NCBI GenBank assembly: GCA_016218545.1
Contig: JACRDQ010000018.1
Coordinates: 124,001-188,000, forward strand
DNA from: Elusimicrobiota bacterium
GTDB taxonomy: Bacteria; Elusimicrobiota; Elusimicrobia; UBA1565; UBA9628
Length of the DNA: 64,000 nucleotides
Direction of reading: 5' to 3'
Of the stretch, positions 16,053 to 25,428 are shown in pieces; position 1 is the stretch's first letter, and the number at the start of each line of letters is the position of its first letter. The notes under the pieces are model-generated. The model saw nothing but the letters and a program-made list of their open reading frames with translations, ran no database searches and had not been told where the DNA came from. Position numbers and translations under genes: made by a program.

Positions 16053-16117
16053 ATTATATCAGATGGGGTCGGTCGTTAACTTTCTCAACGACTGACCCCA
16101 GCGTAATTTCATATAAA
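16053..16117. promoter_or_regulatory. Divergent promoter region with GGGGTC palindrome, copy 3
   Basis: TATAAT on the minus strand (16058-16053) serves the nuclease, and TATAAA on the plus strand (16112-16117) serves the macroglobulin gene. Between them, 16064-16077 pairs with 16087-16100 (14 bp, one G-T), with core TGGGGTC. Its place between two divergent -10 boxes makes it a possible operator as well as a repeat. Confidence 0.6.
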
Positions 16118-16122
16118 AGGGC

Positions 16123-19100
16123 ATGATCATGCTATCCGCCGCCCTGCTCTTGAACCTCCTGGCCGGCCAAGCCCGAGCCGGAGCCACGGTCGAGTCCTTC
16201 AGCCCCCAGGGCACGGCCCGCGGAGCCAGGCAGGTCACGGCGACCTTCTCGGAGGCCATGGTCCCCTTCGGCGACCCCAAGGACCTCGCGGCGCCCTTCG
16301 CCGTGGACTGCGCGGCCAAAGGCGCGGGCCGCTGGGCCGACCACCGCCATTGGGTCTACGATTTCGAGGAGGACCTCCCCGGCGGCCTGGCCTGCTCCTT
16401 CAAGCTCGTCTCAGGGGCGCGCAGCCTCTCGGGCTCGAAAGTGTCCGGAAAGACGGAGTTCTCCTTCAACACGGGCGGCCCGGCGGTGCGGCGCTCCGAG
16501 CCCTACGAGGGCGAGTACTCGCGCATCGCGGAGGACCAGGTCTTCGCCCTGAAGCTCGACGCCGCCGCGGACGACCCGTCCATCTACCGGAACGCGCACT
16601 TCCTCGCCGACGGCGTGAGCGAGAAGATCGTGGTGCGCCTGCTCAAGGATTCGGAGCGCAGCGCCGACCTCAAGGCCATCCATTGGGAGGACGAGGAGAG
16701 CGTGGTCCTCCTCCAGGCCAAGCGCTCCTTCCCGCCGGACGCCGTGGTCCGTCTCGTGTGGGGCAAGGGCATCGCGGCCCGCAGCGGCATCGCCACGGAG
16801 GCGGACCAGACCCTCGCCTTCAAGACCAGGCCCGACTTCACCGCGAGCCTCTCCTGCGAGCGGGTCGAAGCCTCCGAGGGCTGCCTGCCCTTCAGGCCGA
16901 TCCACCTCCAGTTCTCCGCCCCGGTCGCTTGGGCGACGGTCAAGGGAGCCTTCATCACCGGCCCCGCGGGCAAGCGCTGGTCTCCGGCCGCTCCCAAGGA
17001 CGACGAGGGCGAGGGGACCGAGACCGTAAGCCACCTGCGGTTCGAGGGACCCTTCCCGGTCCTGGCGGACCTCCAGGTCCACCTGCCCAAGGGCATCACG
17101 GACGATTCGGGCAGGAAGCTCTCCAACGCGGGCCGCTTCCCGCTCGATACGCGCACGAGCGCCCTGCCTCCCCTGGCCAAGGTCCCGGCCTCCTTCGGCA
17201 TCATCGAGCTCAAAGCCGGCGCCGCCCTGCCCGTGACCCTGCGCAGCCTCGAGCCCCGGGTCAAGGCGAGGCTCCAAAAGGCCGCGCCCGCGGCCCCATC
17301 GGGGATCCTCGAGCGCCTCAAGGGCCGCGTGGAGCGCGTCTCCGCCCACGCTCCCGCAGGCGCCATCCTCTCCATGCTGGACGCGGTCCTGCGCGCGGAC
17401 AGGGAGAAGCCCGCGCTCAAGGAGGGACGGGAGATCCTCGTGCCCAAGCCCGAGGGCGCCGACGCCTTCGAGGTCGTGGGCATCCCGCTCCAGGAGCCGG
17501 GCTTCTACGCGGTCGAGCTCGAGAGCCCCAGGCTCGGCGCCGAGCTCCTCGGCAAGCAGGCGCCCATGTACGTGGCGGCCGCGGCGCTCGTCACGAACCT
17601 CTCCGTGCACTTCAAATGGGGCCGCGAATCCTCCCTGGCCTGGGTGACGAGCCTCGACGCGGGCGCCCCGGTGCAGGGAGCCGACGTCGCGGTCCACGAC
17701 TGCAACGGCAGCGTGCTCTGGCAGGGCAAGTCAGGGCCCACGGGCATGGCGCGCGTCCCCGCGCTCCCTATGCACGAGAGCCTGCCCGAGTGCAAGTACG
17801 GGGGGGAGTGGGCCCAGCGCTGGCGCCTGATGGTGAGCGCGACCCTGGGACAGGACCGCGCCTTCGTGCTCGACACCTGGAACGAGGGCATCGAGCCCTG
17901 GCGCTTCGACCTCCCCTACGAGTGGCGGCCGGCGGAGAAGGTCAGCCGCAGCACCGTGTTCGACCGGTCTCTCCTGCGCGCCGGAGAGACCGTGCACATG
18001 AAGCATTTCCTCCGCAGGCAGGACCTCGCGGGCTTCTCCCTGCCCGACCGCAAGGCCTGGCCCAAGGAGGCCGTCATCGAGCACCTCGGCTCCGAGGAGA
18101 GCTACACCCTGCCCCTGTCCTGGGCCGCGGACGCGACCGCGGCCGGCGAGTGGGCCATCCCCAAGGGAGCCAAGCTCGGGACCTACAGGGTCTCCCTGCC
18201 CGACCCGGGCTATGAGAACGAGGACTCGTGGAATCGTCCGGACCCCGAGTCCGGGACCTTTCGCGTAGAGGAGTTCCGGGTGCCGCTCCTCAAGGGCTCC
18301 ATCGAGCCGCCGGCCAAGCCCCTGGTGGCGGCCGTCGAGGCGGGCCTGAAGCTCGCCGTGCGCTACCTCGCGGGCGGCCCGGCCAAGGCCCTGGCCGTGC
18401 GCCTGCGCACCCAGGTCGAGCCCGCCGGAGGGCCGTCCTTCGACGCGTTCGAGGACTTCCTCTTCGGCAACGGGCCCGCGAGCCTCGAGCTCGACCGGGG
18501 CGAGCCCAGGCCCCGGGAGGAGGTCCGGACCCTGGACCTCACGCTCGACGGCTCGGGCACGGCCTCGGCCGTGGTGGACCGCCTGCCCGCCGCGACCGTC
18601 CTCTCGCGCCTGACCGCCGAGCTCGAGTTCCGCGACCCCAACGGCGAGGTCCAGACCGTGGCGTCGAGCGTCCCGCTGTGGCCCTCGGAGCGCCTCGTGG
18701 GCATCAAGCCCGACTCCTGGGCGGTCTCCAAGGAGAAGTTCAAGTTCACCGCGGCCGTGACGGACCTCGCAGGGCGCCCCGACGCGGGCGCGCCCGTGGT
18801 CGTGAAGCTCTACGAGCGCAAGACCACCTCGCACCGCAAGCGCCTGACCGGAGGCTTCTACGCCTACGAGCACGAGACGAAGCTCGCCGAGCACGGGGCC
18901 CTGTGCCACGGGGTCACGGACCTCCGCGGCAGGCTCGAGTGCGAGGCGGTCTCCCCGGTCTCCGGGAGCCTCATCCTCGAGGCCCGGACCGAGGACGCGG
19001 CCGGCAGGCCCTCCCTCAGCCACGCCTCGGTCTGGGTCGCGGGCAAGGACGACTGGTGGTTCGACGTCTCCGACAGCGACCGCATGGACGTCCTGCCCGA

Positions 19101-21726
19101 GCGCAAGCGCTACGAGCCCGGGGAGACCGCGGTCCTGCAGGTCCGCATGCCCTTCCGCCGCGCCCTGGCCCTGGTCACGGTCGAGCGCGAGGGCGTGGCG
19201 GAAGCCTACGTGCAGTCCCTCTCGGGCAAGGAGCCGGTGGTGCGCCTCCCGGTCAAGGGCTCCTACGCGCCCAACGTCTTCGTCTCCGTCCTGGCCGTGC
19301 GCGGCCGGGTCGGGTCGGTCCAGCCCACGGCCCTCGTGGACCTGGGCAGGCCCGCCTTCAAGCTCGGCAGCACGGAGCTCAAGGTCGGGTGGAAGTCCCA
19401 CGAGCTCCAGGTCAAGGTCAAGACGGACCGGGCAGCCTACAAGGTGCGCGACAAGGTGCGCGTGGACCTCAAGGTCACGGGCCCCAAAGGGGCGCCCCTG
19501 CCCAGGGGCGCGGAGGCGGCCGTGGCGTTCGTCGACGAGGGCCTGCTGGAGCTCATGCCCAACGAGAGCTGGGACCTGCTCTCCTCCATGATGGGACGCC
19601 GGTCCTCCTCGGTCCGCACCTTCACGGGCCAGATGCACGTGGTGGGAAAACGGCACTTCGGGCTCAAGGCCCTCCCGGCCGGAGGGGGAGGGGGCAGGCA
19701 GGCCACGCGCGAGATGTTCGACACCCTGGTCTACTGGAACCCCAGGGTCCCCCTGGGCACGGACGGACGGGCGCGCTTGGAGATCCCGCTCAACGACTCC
19801 GTGACAGGCTTCAGGATCGCGGCCATCGCCTCGGTCGGAGCAGGGCTCTTCGGCTCCGGGGCCGCGTCCGTGCGGAGCACCCAGGACCTGGCCCTCTTCT
19901 CGGGTCTTCCTCCCGTGGTGCGGGAGGGGGACCGCTTCAAGGCGGGCTTCACGGTGCGCAACGCCTCGGAACGCGGCCTGGACGTCCGGATCCTGGCCTC
20001 CGCCGCCGCGGCCCTCGACGGCTCGCAGAGCGCCCTCCCGCTCGACCCCGTGTCCGTGAGCCTGTCCTCGGGAGAGGCCCGGGAGATAGGATGGGAGCTG
20101 ACGGTCCCGCTCGGAGCCGCGGGAATCACCTACCAGGTCTCCGCCATCGCCGAGGGCCTGACCGACAGCATCAAGGCCGGCCAGAAGGTCGTCCCCGCCG
20201 TGCCGGTCACGGTCCAGCAGGCGACCCTCTCCAGGCTGGACCAGCCCATCGAGACGCAGGTGGCGCTCCCGGCCAGGGCCGTGCCCGGCCGCGGGAGCGT
20301 GCGCGTCAACTTCTCGCCCTCCCTGGCCGGGGACCTCTCGGGCCTGGAGCGGCACATGCGGGCGTATCCCTACTCGTGCCTCGAGCAGAAGGTCTCCAAG
20401 GCCGTGGCCCTGGCCGACGAGGCGGCCTGGCGCAAGGCCATGGCGGACCTGCCGTCCTACCTCGACGGCGACGGCCTGGCCCGCTACTTCCCAGGCCCGG
20501 GTCACGGCTCCGACACCCTCACCGCGTACCTGCTCTCCGTGGGCCACGAGGCAGGCTGGCACATCCCGGAGTCTTACAAGGAAAGGATGCTCTCGGGCCT
20601 CGTGGGATTCGTGGAAGGCAAGGTCCAGCGGTGGTCCTCCCTGCCGACCGTGGACCTCGCCCTGCGCAAGCTGGCCGCCATCGAGGCCCTGTCGCGCCAC
20701 GGCAAGGCCCAGCGCTCCATGCTCCAATCCCTCGAGCTCAGGCCGGACCTGTGGCCCACCTCGGCCCTGCTCGACTACATCGGCATCCTCCAGCGCTTGA
20801 ACGAGCCTTCCAAGGCCCAGGAGGCCAGGGCCATGCTGCGCTCGCGGCTGAACTTCCAGGGCACGGCCATGGGCTTCTCCACCGAGTCCTCCGACGGGCT
20901 CTGGTGGCTCATGGCGTCTGCGGACGTCAACGCGGTGCGCGCGGTCCTGGCCGCCATGGACTGGCCTGACTGGCGGGAGGACCTGCCCCGCCTGACCGTG
21001 GGCGCCGTCCACAGGCAGAAGGCAGGGCACTGGGACCTCACCCTGGCCAATGCGTGGGGGAGGCTGGCCCTGGAGAAGTTCACCAAGGCCTTCGAGGCCG
21101 ACCCGGTGGCGGGCCGCAGCAACGTCCACCTGGCCGGCGCGGAGCATCACTGGGACTGGAACGGCAGGCCCGAAGGCGGCTCTTTGGACCTTTCCTGGCC
21201 TTCCAAGCCCGCCGCTCTCTCGGTGAAGCACCAAGGCCCGGGCATCCCCTGGCTGGTCACGCAGTCCTTGGCAGCGGTGCCCGTGGAGAAGCCCTTCTCG
21301 AGCGGATACGACATCAAGAAGACCGTGACCCCGGTCGAGCAGAAAGTCAAGGGCCGCTGGAGCGTGGGCGACATCGCCAGAGTGACCCTTTCGGTCCAGG
21401 CCCAAGCGGACCGGACCTGGGTCGTGGTGGACGACCCCATCCCCGCCGGGGCGAACATCCTCGGCTCAGGCCTGGCCCGCGATTCGAAGCTCTCGACCGC
21501 TGGAGAAAAGTCCGAAGGCCGGGCCTGGCCCGTCTACACGGAGAGGTCCTTCGAGGCCTTGCGCGGCTACTACGACTTCGTCCCTAAGGGTCCTTTCACG
21601 CTCGAATACACCCTGAGGCTCAACAACGCGGGCTCCTTCCACCTGCCTGCCACGAGGGCCGAGGCCCTCTACACTCCGGAGATGTTCGGAGAGACGCCCA
21701 ATGCGGTCTGGGAGGTCGCGCCCTGA
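16123..21726 (+). CDS. Bacterial alpha-2-macroglobulin (thioester type, YfhM/ECAM-like)
   Basis: 1867 residues with an N-terminal signal peptide (LLNLLAGQARAG region). Periplasmic protease trap: a protease cleaves the bait region and is then covalently caught by an internal thioester. The thioester motif CLEQ (YPYSCLEQK, Cys about residue 1419) is intact. The order fits bacterial macroglobulins: N-terminal MG-type domains, an MG2-like region, a Gly-rich stretch near PAGGGGGRQATRE that could be the bait region, the thioester helical domain and a C-terminal receptor-like domain. No lipobox cysteine is evident, unlike E. coli YfhM. An ATG 6 nt downstream is an alternative start and suits the -10 box better. 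It is followed 11 nt later by pbpC, its classical partner. Confidence 0.93.
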   Translation: MIMLSAALLLNLLAGQARAGATVESFSPQGTARGARQVTATFSEAMVPFGDPKDLAAPFAVDCAAKGAGRWADHRHWVYDFEEDLPGGLACSFKLVSGARSLSGSKVSGKTEFSFNTGGPAVRRSEPYEGEYSRIAEDQVFALKLDAAADDPSIYRNAHFLADGVSEKIVVRLLKDSERSADLKAIHWEDEESVVLLQAKRSFPPDAVVRLVWGKGIAARSGIATEADQTLAFKTRPDFTASLSCERVEASEGCLPFRPIHLQFSAPVAWATVKGAFITGPAGKRWSPAAPKDDEGEGTETVSHLRFEGPFPVLADLQVHLPKGITDDSGRKLSNAGRFPLDTRTSALPPLAKVPASFGIIELKAGAALPVTLRSLEPRVKARLQKAAPAAPSGILERLKGRVERVSAHAPAGAILSMLDAVLRADREKPALKEGREILVPKPEGADAFEVVGIPLQEPGFYAVELESPRLGAELLGKQAPMYVAAAALVTNLSVHFKWGRESSLAWVTSLDAGAPVQGADVAVHDCNGSVLWQGKSGPTGMARVPALPMHESLPECKYGGEWAQRWRLMVSATLGQDRAFVLDTWNEGIEPWRFDLPYEWRPAEKVSRSTVFDRSLLRAGETVHMKHFLRRQDLAGFSLPDRKAWPKEAVIEHLGSEESYTLPLSWAADATAAGEWAIPKGAKLGTYRVSLPDPGYENEDSWNRPDPESGTFRVEEFRVPLLKGSIEPPAKPLVAAVEAGLKLAVRYLAGGPAKALAVRLRTQVEPAGGPSFDAFEDFLFGNGPASLELDRGEPRPREEVRTLDLTLDGSGTASAVVDRLPAATVLSRLTAELEFRDPNGEVQTVASSVPLWPSERLVGIKPDSWAVSKEKFKFTAAVTDLAGRPDAGAPVVVKLYERKTTSHRKRLTGGFYAYEHETKLAEHGALCHGVTDLRGRLECEAVSPVSGSLILEARTEDAAGRPSLSHASVWVAGKDDWWFDVSDSDRMDVLPERKRYEPGETAVLQVRMPFRRALALVTVEREGVAEAYVQSLSGKEPVVRLPVKGSYAPNVFVSVLAVRGRVGSVQPTALVDLGRPAFKLGSTELKVGWKSHELQVKVKTDRAAYKVRDKVRVDLKVTGPKGAPLPRGAEAAVAFVDEGLLELMPNESWDLLSSMMGRRSSSVRTFTGQMHVVGKRHFGLKALPAGGGGGRQATREMFDTLVYWNPRVPLGTDGRARLEIPLNDSVTGFRIAAIASVGAGLFGSGAASVRSTQDLALFSGLPPVVREGDRFKAGFTVRNASERGLDVRILASAAAALDGSQSALPLDPVSVSLSSGEAREIGWELTVPLGAAGITYQVSAIAEGLTDSIKAGQKVVPAVPVTVQQATLSRLDQPIETQVALPARAVPGRGSVRVNFSPSLAGDLSGLERHMRAYPYSCLEQKVSKAVALADEAAWRKAMADLPSYLDGDGLARYFPGPGHGSDTLTAYLLSVGHEAGWHIPESYKERMLSGLVGFVEGKVQRWSSLPTVDLALRKLAAIEALSRHGKAQRSMLQSLELRPDLWPTSALLDYIGILQRLNEPSKAQEARAMLRSRLNFQGTAMGFSTESSDGLWWLMASADVNAVRAVLAAMDWPDWREDLPRLTVGAVHRQKAGHWDLTLANAWGRLALEKFTKAFEADPVAGRSNVHLAGAEHHWDWNGRPEGGSLDLSWPSKPAALSVKHQGPGIPWLVTQSLAAVPVEKPFSSGYDIKKTVTPVEQKVKGRWSVGDIARVTLSVQAQADRTWVVVDDPIPAGANILGSGLARDSKLSTAGEKSEGRAWPVYTERSFEALRGYYDFVPKGPFTLEYTLRLNNAGSFHLPATRAEALYTPEMFGETPNAVWEVAP

Positions 21727-21737
21727 GCCGCTCGACC

Positions 21738-23966
21738 ATGAAGCTCCGGTCCTCCGGAGCCTGCCTGGCACTAGCCCTCCTCGCTTGCCCGGGCCGGGCG
21801 GGAGCGTGGAGTTCCTGGCCGCCCGCCCTCAAGGAGGTCCGCTCCGCGTTCGCGAGCTCCGAAGCCCTGATCCTGGACCGCAGGGGCCGTCCCCTCCAGG
21901 AGCTCCGTCTCGACCTCAAGGGCCGCAGGCTGCGTTGGACTCCGCTCTCCGAGGTCTCGGCCGCGGTGAAGGACGCGGTCCTGGCAGCCGAGGACCGACG
22001 CTTCTTCTCGCACCACGGCGTGGACTGGGCCGGCCTCGCCGCCGCGGCGCTCAGGACCGCCGTCTCGGGCCGCATGCGCGGAGCGAGCACCGTCACCATG
22101 CAGACCGCGGGTTTCCTGGACCATGGGCTCAAGCCCCGCAACCGCCGGCGCGGGCCCTCCGAGAAGGTCAGGCAGATCCGCCTGGCCCTGGAGCTCGAGC
22201 GCTCCTGGTCCAAGGCCGAGGTCCTCGAAGCCTACCTCAACCTCGTGGCTGCGCGGGGAGAGTTCCAGGGCATCGAAGCGCTCAGCCAAGGCCTCTTCGG
22301 CAAGCAGCCCCACGGGATCTCCTCAGCCGAGGCCTCGATCCTGGCGGGCCTCCTGCGCGAGCCCGGCGCATCCCGGCCGGCGGTCCTGGCCAGGGGCCGC
22401 TCCGTGGCCCGGGCCTCGGGCTGGGCGATCCCTGACGCGGAGCTCGGCCGCGCGGTGGACCGCGCGCTCAGCGGGCAGCGCTGGATCCGCCCCTCCGCTG
22501 ACGCCGCCCCTCTGGCCGGCCGAAGGATCCTTTCCGCCCGCCCCGCGGTCCCGGGCCGAGGGGAAGCCCCAGCCAGCCTGATCCTTGCTTCCACCCTGGA
22601 CTCCGACCTGCAGGCCAAGGCCGCAAGCATCCTCAAGGAGCGTCTCGCTTCCCTGGCCGGCCGCAACGCAGCCGATGGAGCGGTCCTCGTGGCGGACAAT
22701 GCGACCGGCGAGGTCCTGGCCTATGTGGCCAACAACGGACAGGACTCCTCGGCCAGGCACGTGGACGGCATCACGGCCCGCAGGCAGGCAGGCTCGACCT
22801 TGAAGCCCTTCCTGTACGCCCTGGCCCTGGACCGGAAGCTCCTGACCGCGGCCTCGCCGCTCGACGACAGCCCGGTGGACGTAGCCGCAGGCCGCGGGGT
22901 ATTCAGGCCTGAGAACTATGACCGCAGGTTCCGCGGCTGGGTCACGGTGCGCCAAGCCCTGGCCGGCTCCGTGAACATCCCGGCGGTCCGCGCGCTCTCC
23001 CTGCTCGGGCCGGACGCCTTCGTGTCCACCCTGGATTCCCTCGGGTTCTCGGGCCTGGCGCAGGGGGACTACTACGGCCCCTCCCTGGCCTTGGGCTCAG
23101 CCGACGTCTCGTTGTGGGAGCTCGTGGCCGCCTACCGGTCGCTCGCTGACCACGGTCTTTACGCTCCCCTGACCCTCACTCCCGGTCAAGGGGTCGGCCG
23201 CAAACGCAGGGTCTTCTCCAAAGAGGCGGCCTGGGTGGTCGCGGACATCCTCTCGGACCGGACCAGCAGGAGCGCGTCCTTCGGCCTGGAGAGCCCCCTG
23301 GACACGCGGTTCTGGACCGCGGTCAAGACCGGCACGAGCAAGGACATGCGCGACAACTGGTGCGTCGGCGTCTCGGAGCGCTACACCGTGGGCGTCTGGG
23401 TCGGGAACTTCTCCGGGGCGCCCATGTGGAACGTGAGCGGCGTCTCCGGAGCCGCTCCGGTCTGGCAGGAGGTCATGAGCGCGCTCCACGACCGCGTCCC
23501 GAGCAGACAGGCAAGACCGGCCGCGGGATTGGAACGCCGCATGGTCAGGCCCTTGGCTTCGACCGAGCTCCGACAGGAGTGGTTCCTCGCCGGGACCGAG
23601 CCCGCGTCCGAGGACGTGGAAGAAGCACTGTCCAGGCCCAGGATCCTCTCTCCGGTCTCCGGAACGATCGTGGCCCTGGACCCGGACATCCCGCTAGGTC
23701 ATGAGGACGTGGCCTTCAGAGCCCTTTCCGGCCGAGGGCTGAAGTGGCGGCTCGACCACGCGGACGTCGCAGAGGCCGGCGAGGACTTCTCCTGGCCTCC
23801 TTCCAAGGGGCATCACATCCTCGAGCTCGCCGACTCCTCGGGCAGGGTCCTGGACCGCTCGGAGTTCACGGTGAGAGGGGAGAGCCCGCAGGGATTGGAC
23901 GCCCTGGAAACGGACACGGAGCTTCCGGACGCGCACGCCGGACGGCTGGAGGACGGAGGTTCATGA
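21738..23966 (+). CDS. pbpC: Penicillin-binding protein 1C (bifunctional peptidoglycan synthase)
   Basis: 742 residues. Signal/anchor at the N-terminus; GT51 glycosyltransferase domain with AAEDRRFFSHHGVD (catalytic Glu) and RGASTVTMQ; transpeptidase domain with SxxK in GSTLKP (Ser about 353), SVN in GSVNIPAV and KTGTS (about 530). A C-terminal domain of about 130 residues matches the BiPBP-C type extension of PBP1C. It is paired with the upstream macroglobulin, as in many proteobacteria, where the two are thought to defend and repair the envelope after a protease breach. It overlaps the next gene by ATGA. Confidence 0.94.
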   Translation: MKLRSSGACLALALLACPGRAGAWSSWPPALKEVRSAFASSEALILDRRGRPLQELRLDLKGRRLRWTPLSEVSAAVKDAVLAAEDRRFFSHHGVDWAGLAAAALRTAVSGRMRGASTVTMQTAGFLDHGLKPRNRRRGPSEKVRQIRLALELERSWSKAEVLEAYLNLVAARGEFQGIEALSQGLFGKQPHGISSAEASILAGLLREPGASRPAVLARGRSVARASGWAIPDAELGRAVDRALSGQRWIRPSADAAPLAGRRILSARPAVPGRGEAPASLILASTLDSDLQAKAASILKERLASLAGRNAADGAVLVADNATGEVLAYVANNGQDSSARHVDGITARRQAGSTLKPFLYALALDRKLLTAASPLDDSPVDVAAGRGVFRPENYDRRFRGWVTVRQALAGSVNIPAVRALSLLGPDAFVSTLDSLGFSGLAQGDYYGPSLALGSADVSLWELVAAYRSLADHGLYAPLTLTPGQGVGRKRRVFSKEAAWVVADILSDRTSRSASFGLESPLDTRFWTAVKTGTSKDMRDNWCVGVSERYTVGVWVGNFSGAPMWNVSGVSGAAPVWQEVMSALHDRVPSRQARPAAGLERRMVRPLASTELRQEWFLAGTEPASEDVEEALSRPRILSPVSGTIVALDPDIPLGHEDVAFRALSGRGLKWRLDHADVAEAGEDFSWPPSKGHHILELADSSGRVLDRSEFTVRGESPQGLDALETDTELPDAHAGRLEDGGS

Positions 23967-24622
23967 ACGATATGAAGGCTGCCTTGAGAGCATGGTTGGT
24001 CCTCGTCTGCGCCTGGGGCTGCTGCCCTGGCGTCGATGCCGCCAGCCTCCCGCAAGTCCTCTCATGGGACAACCTGCTGGCCGGCTGGAGCCTCGAGACC
24101 GGAGCCATGGCCAGCGTACCGCACGCCATGCCCGGCCAGGACCTTCCCAAGCCGGTCGCTGTCCCCTATGGCGCGGGAGAGGGCGGGCTTGAGCTCAAGG
24201 GCCTGCTGTCCTTCTGGACGCAGGATTGCACCAAGGGCTGCGGCCTGCCCAGGCCCGCCGGCCCTTCACAGCACGCAACGGCGAGCCTCGTCATCCCTTC
24301 CCACTCCGGAGAAGCCGCCTCGACCAAGGTCCAAGGGGAAGCGGAGCTCGAGGCCCAGGGCAAGCTCAAGGCGGGAATCGCGGTCTATGCCGTCTGCCCG
24401 AGGACGACCAGGGCCCCCGGCGCCACCTCCTCCTGCCCCGGGCTCTACTTCCAGGTCCAGGTGGAGTTGAGCGGTGCTGCCCAGGCCTTCTGCGGAGCGG
24501 CCCTCGACAGCCACGACATCTCCCCGTTCCCGGTCCTGGTCTGCGGAGGGATGAGCAAGACCACGCCCGGCATGAGGCTTGGCATCACGCTCCACCGGGC
24601 CGCGCTCCGGACCGAAGGCTAG
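23963..24622 (+). CDS. Small secreted protein co-translated with pbpC, unknown function
   Basis: 219 residues. The ATG lies in the pbpC stop (ATGA) and has a strong Shine-Dalgarno (GGACGGAGG) inside pbpC. N-terminal signal peptide (AWLVLVCAWGCCPGVDA). The mature domain has several cysteines in pairs (CTKGC, VCPRT...CPG, FCG...VCGG) and beta-rich spacing. Nothing recognisable by family. The coupling makes it a candidate accessory factor of the macroglobulin/PBP1C system. Its stop TAG shares CTAG with the stop of the convergent lipoprotein gene. Confidence 0.72.
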   Translation: MNDMKAALRAWLVLVCAWGCCPGVDAASLPQVLSWDNLLAGWSLETGAMASVPHAMPGQDLPKPVAVPYGAGEGGLELKGLLSFWTQDCTKGCGLPRPAGPSQHATASLVIPSHSGEAASTKVQGEAELEAQGKLKAGIAVYAVCPRTTRAPGATSSCPGLYFQVQVELSGAAQAFCGAALDSHDISPFPVLVCGGMSKTTPGMRLGITLHRAALRTEG

Positions 24623-25428
24623 CGGCCCGGGGTGTACTCGATGAGCTCGGTGTTGGGGTTCTCGAACCCGGGGCCGCCGACCGTGGTCTTGACCCGGCCG
24701 ACGAAGGGCGCGTAGTAGTCGTACTTCCAGGAGCCTCGGAAGGCGGGGTTGGATTCCTTGATCTTGAGGCAGCCCTCGAACTCCCCTGCCGCGGTCTTGA
24801 CCTTGGCAGCGTCGGACTCGATGCGATACTCGATGGAGTCCTCGCCGATCTTGGCCGTCCAGGAGTTGCCGGGCGTGAACGGGTAGCGCAGGATGGGGAC
24901 CTTCCTGCCCGGCACGGTCTCCCACACGGCCCAGTCCTTCTTGGCGTAGGTCAAGGCCTCGGAGCGGATGTTCTTCGTGCCCGCGAAAAGCGAGCTCGAG
25001 GCCATGGCGGACACGGTCCCGCTCGAGCCCGTGATGCCGAGCTCGAGCCTCATGTTCACGCCCAGGCTCGCGGAGTCGCCGTAGGTCCAGCTCCAGCCCT
25101 TCCCGATGGGGAAGTAGTCCGGGCACGCGAGCAGGCCCGCCTTGGCGCGGGAAGCCCAGGGCTCGGACGACGGGAAGCGCCGCAAAGCGGCCTCGTAGTG
25201 GCGCCTGGCCTCGAGGCAGCGCCTGAGACCCGCCGCGTAGATGTCCGCGGCGCGGACCAGGGCCTCGGCTGTCCTGGGGTCCTCCGGGTTGCGGGAGGCG
25301 AAGAGCTCGAAGTGCTTGATCGCGGGCAGGTACTTCCGGGTCTCCTCGTAGCGCCTGGCCCGGGCGAGGTCCAAAGCGTCGCAGCCGCAGAGCAGGGCCG
25401 CCAGGCCCGCGAGGAGGAGGCGCCTCAT
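24619..25428 (-). CDS. Lipoprotein with TPR-like N-terminal helices, last gene of the ECF operon
   Basis: 269 residues. A lipoprotein signal ends at Cys16 (LAALLCGC). Residues 20-100 look like two to three tetratricopeptide-type helical hairpins (ARRYEETRKYLPAIKHFELF, ALVRAADIYAAGLRRCLEAR). The C-terminal 150 residues are beta-rich (WSWTYGDSASLG, NSWTAKIGEDSIEYRIES, FVGRVKTTVGG). It is the fourth gene of a sigma/anti-sigma unit, coupled to the RseB-like gene by ATGA, so it is probably an envelope-stress output or sensor part. Its stop overlaps the convergent gene's stop in CTAG. Confidence 0.75.
   Translation of the reverse strand: MRRLLLAGLAALLCGCDALDLARARRYEETRKYLPAIKHFELFASRNPEDPRTAEALVRAADIYAAGLRRCLEARRHYEAALRRFPSSEPWASRAKAGLLACPDYFPIGKGWSWTYGDSASLGVNMRLELGITGSSGTVSAMASSSLFAGTKNIRSEALTYAKKDWAVWETVPGRKVPILRYPFTPGNSWTAKIGEDSIEYRIESDAAKVKTAAGEFEGCLKIKESNPAFRGSWKYDYYAPFVGRVKTTVGGPGFENPNTELIEYTPGR

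Noticed and set aside
17731..21405. A 1224-codon minus-strand open frame opposite the macroglobulin gene
   Set aside because: Composition is that of an antisense shadow of GC-rich code (Arg/Gly/His/Leu-rich, no domain or signal); the plus strand encodes a clear thioester macroglobulin.
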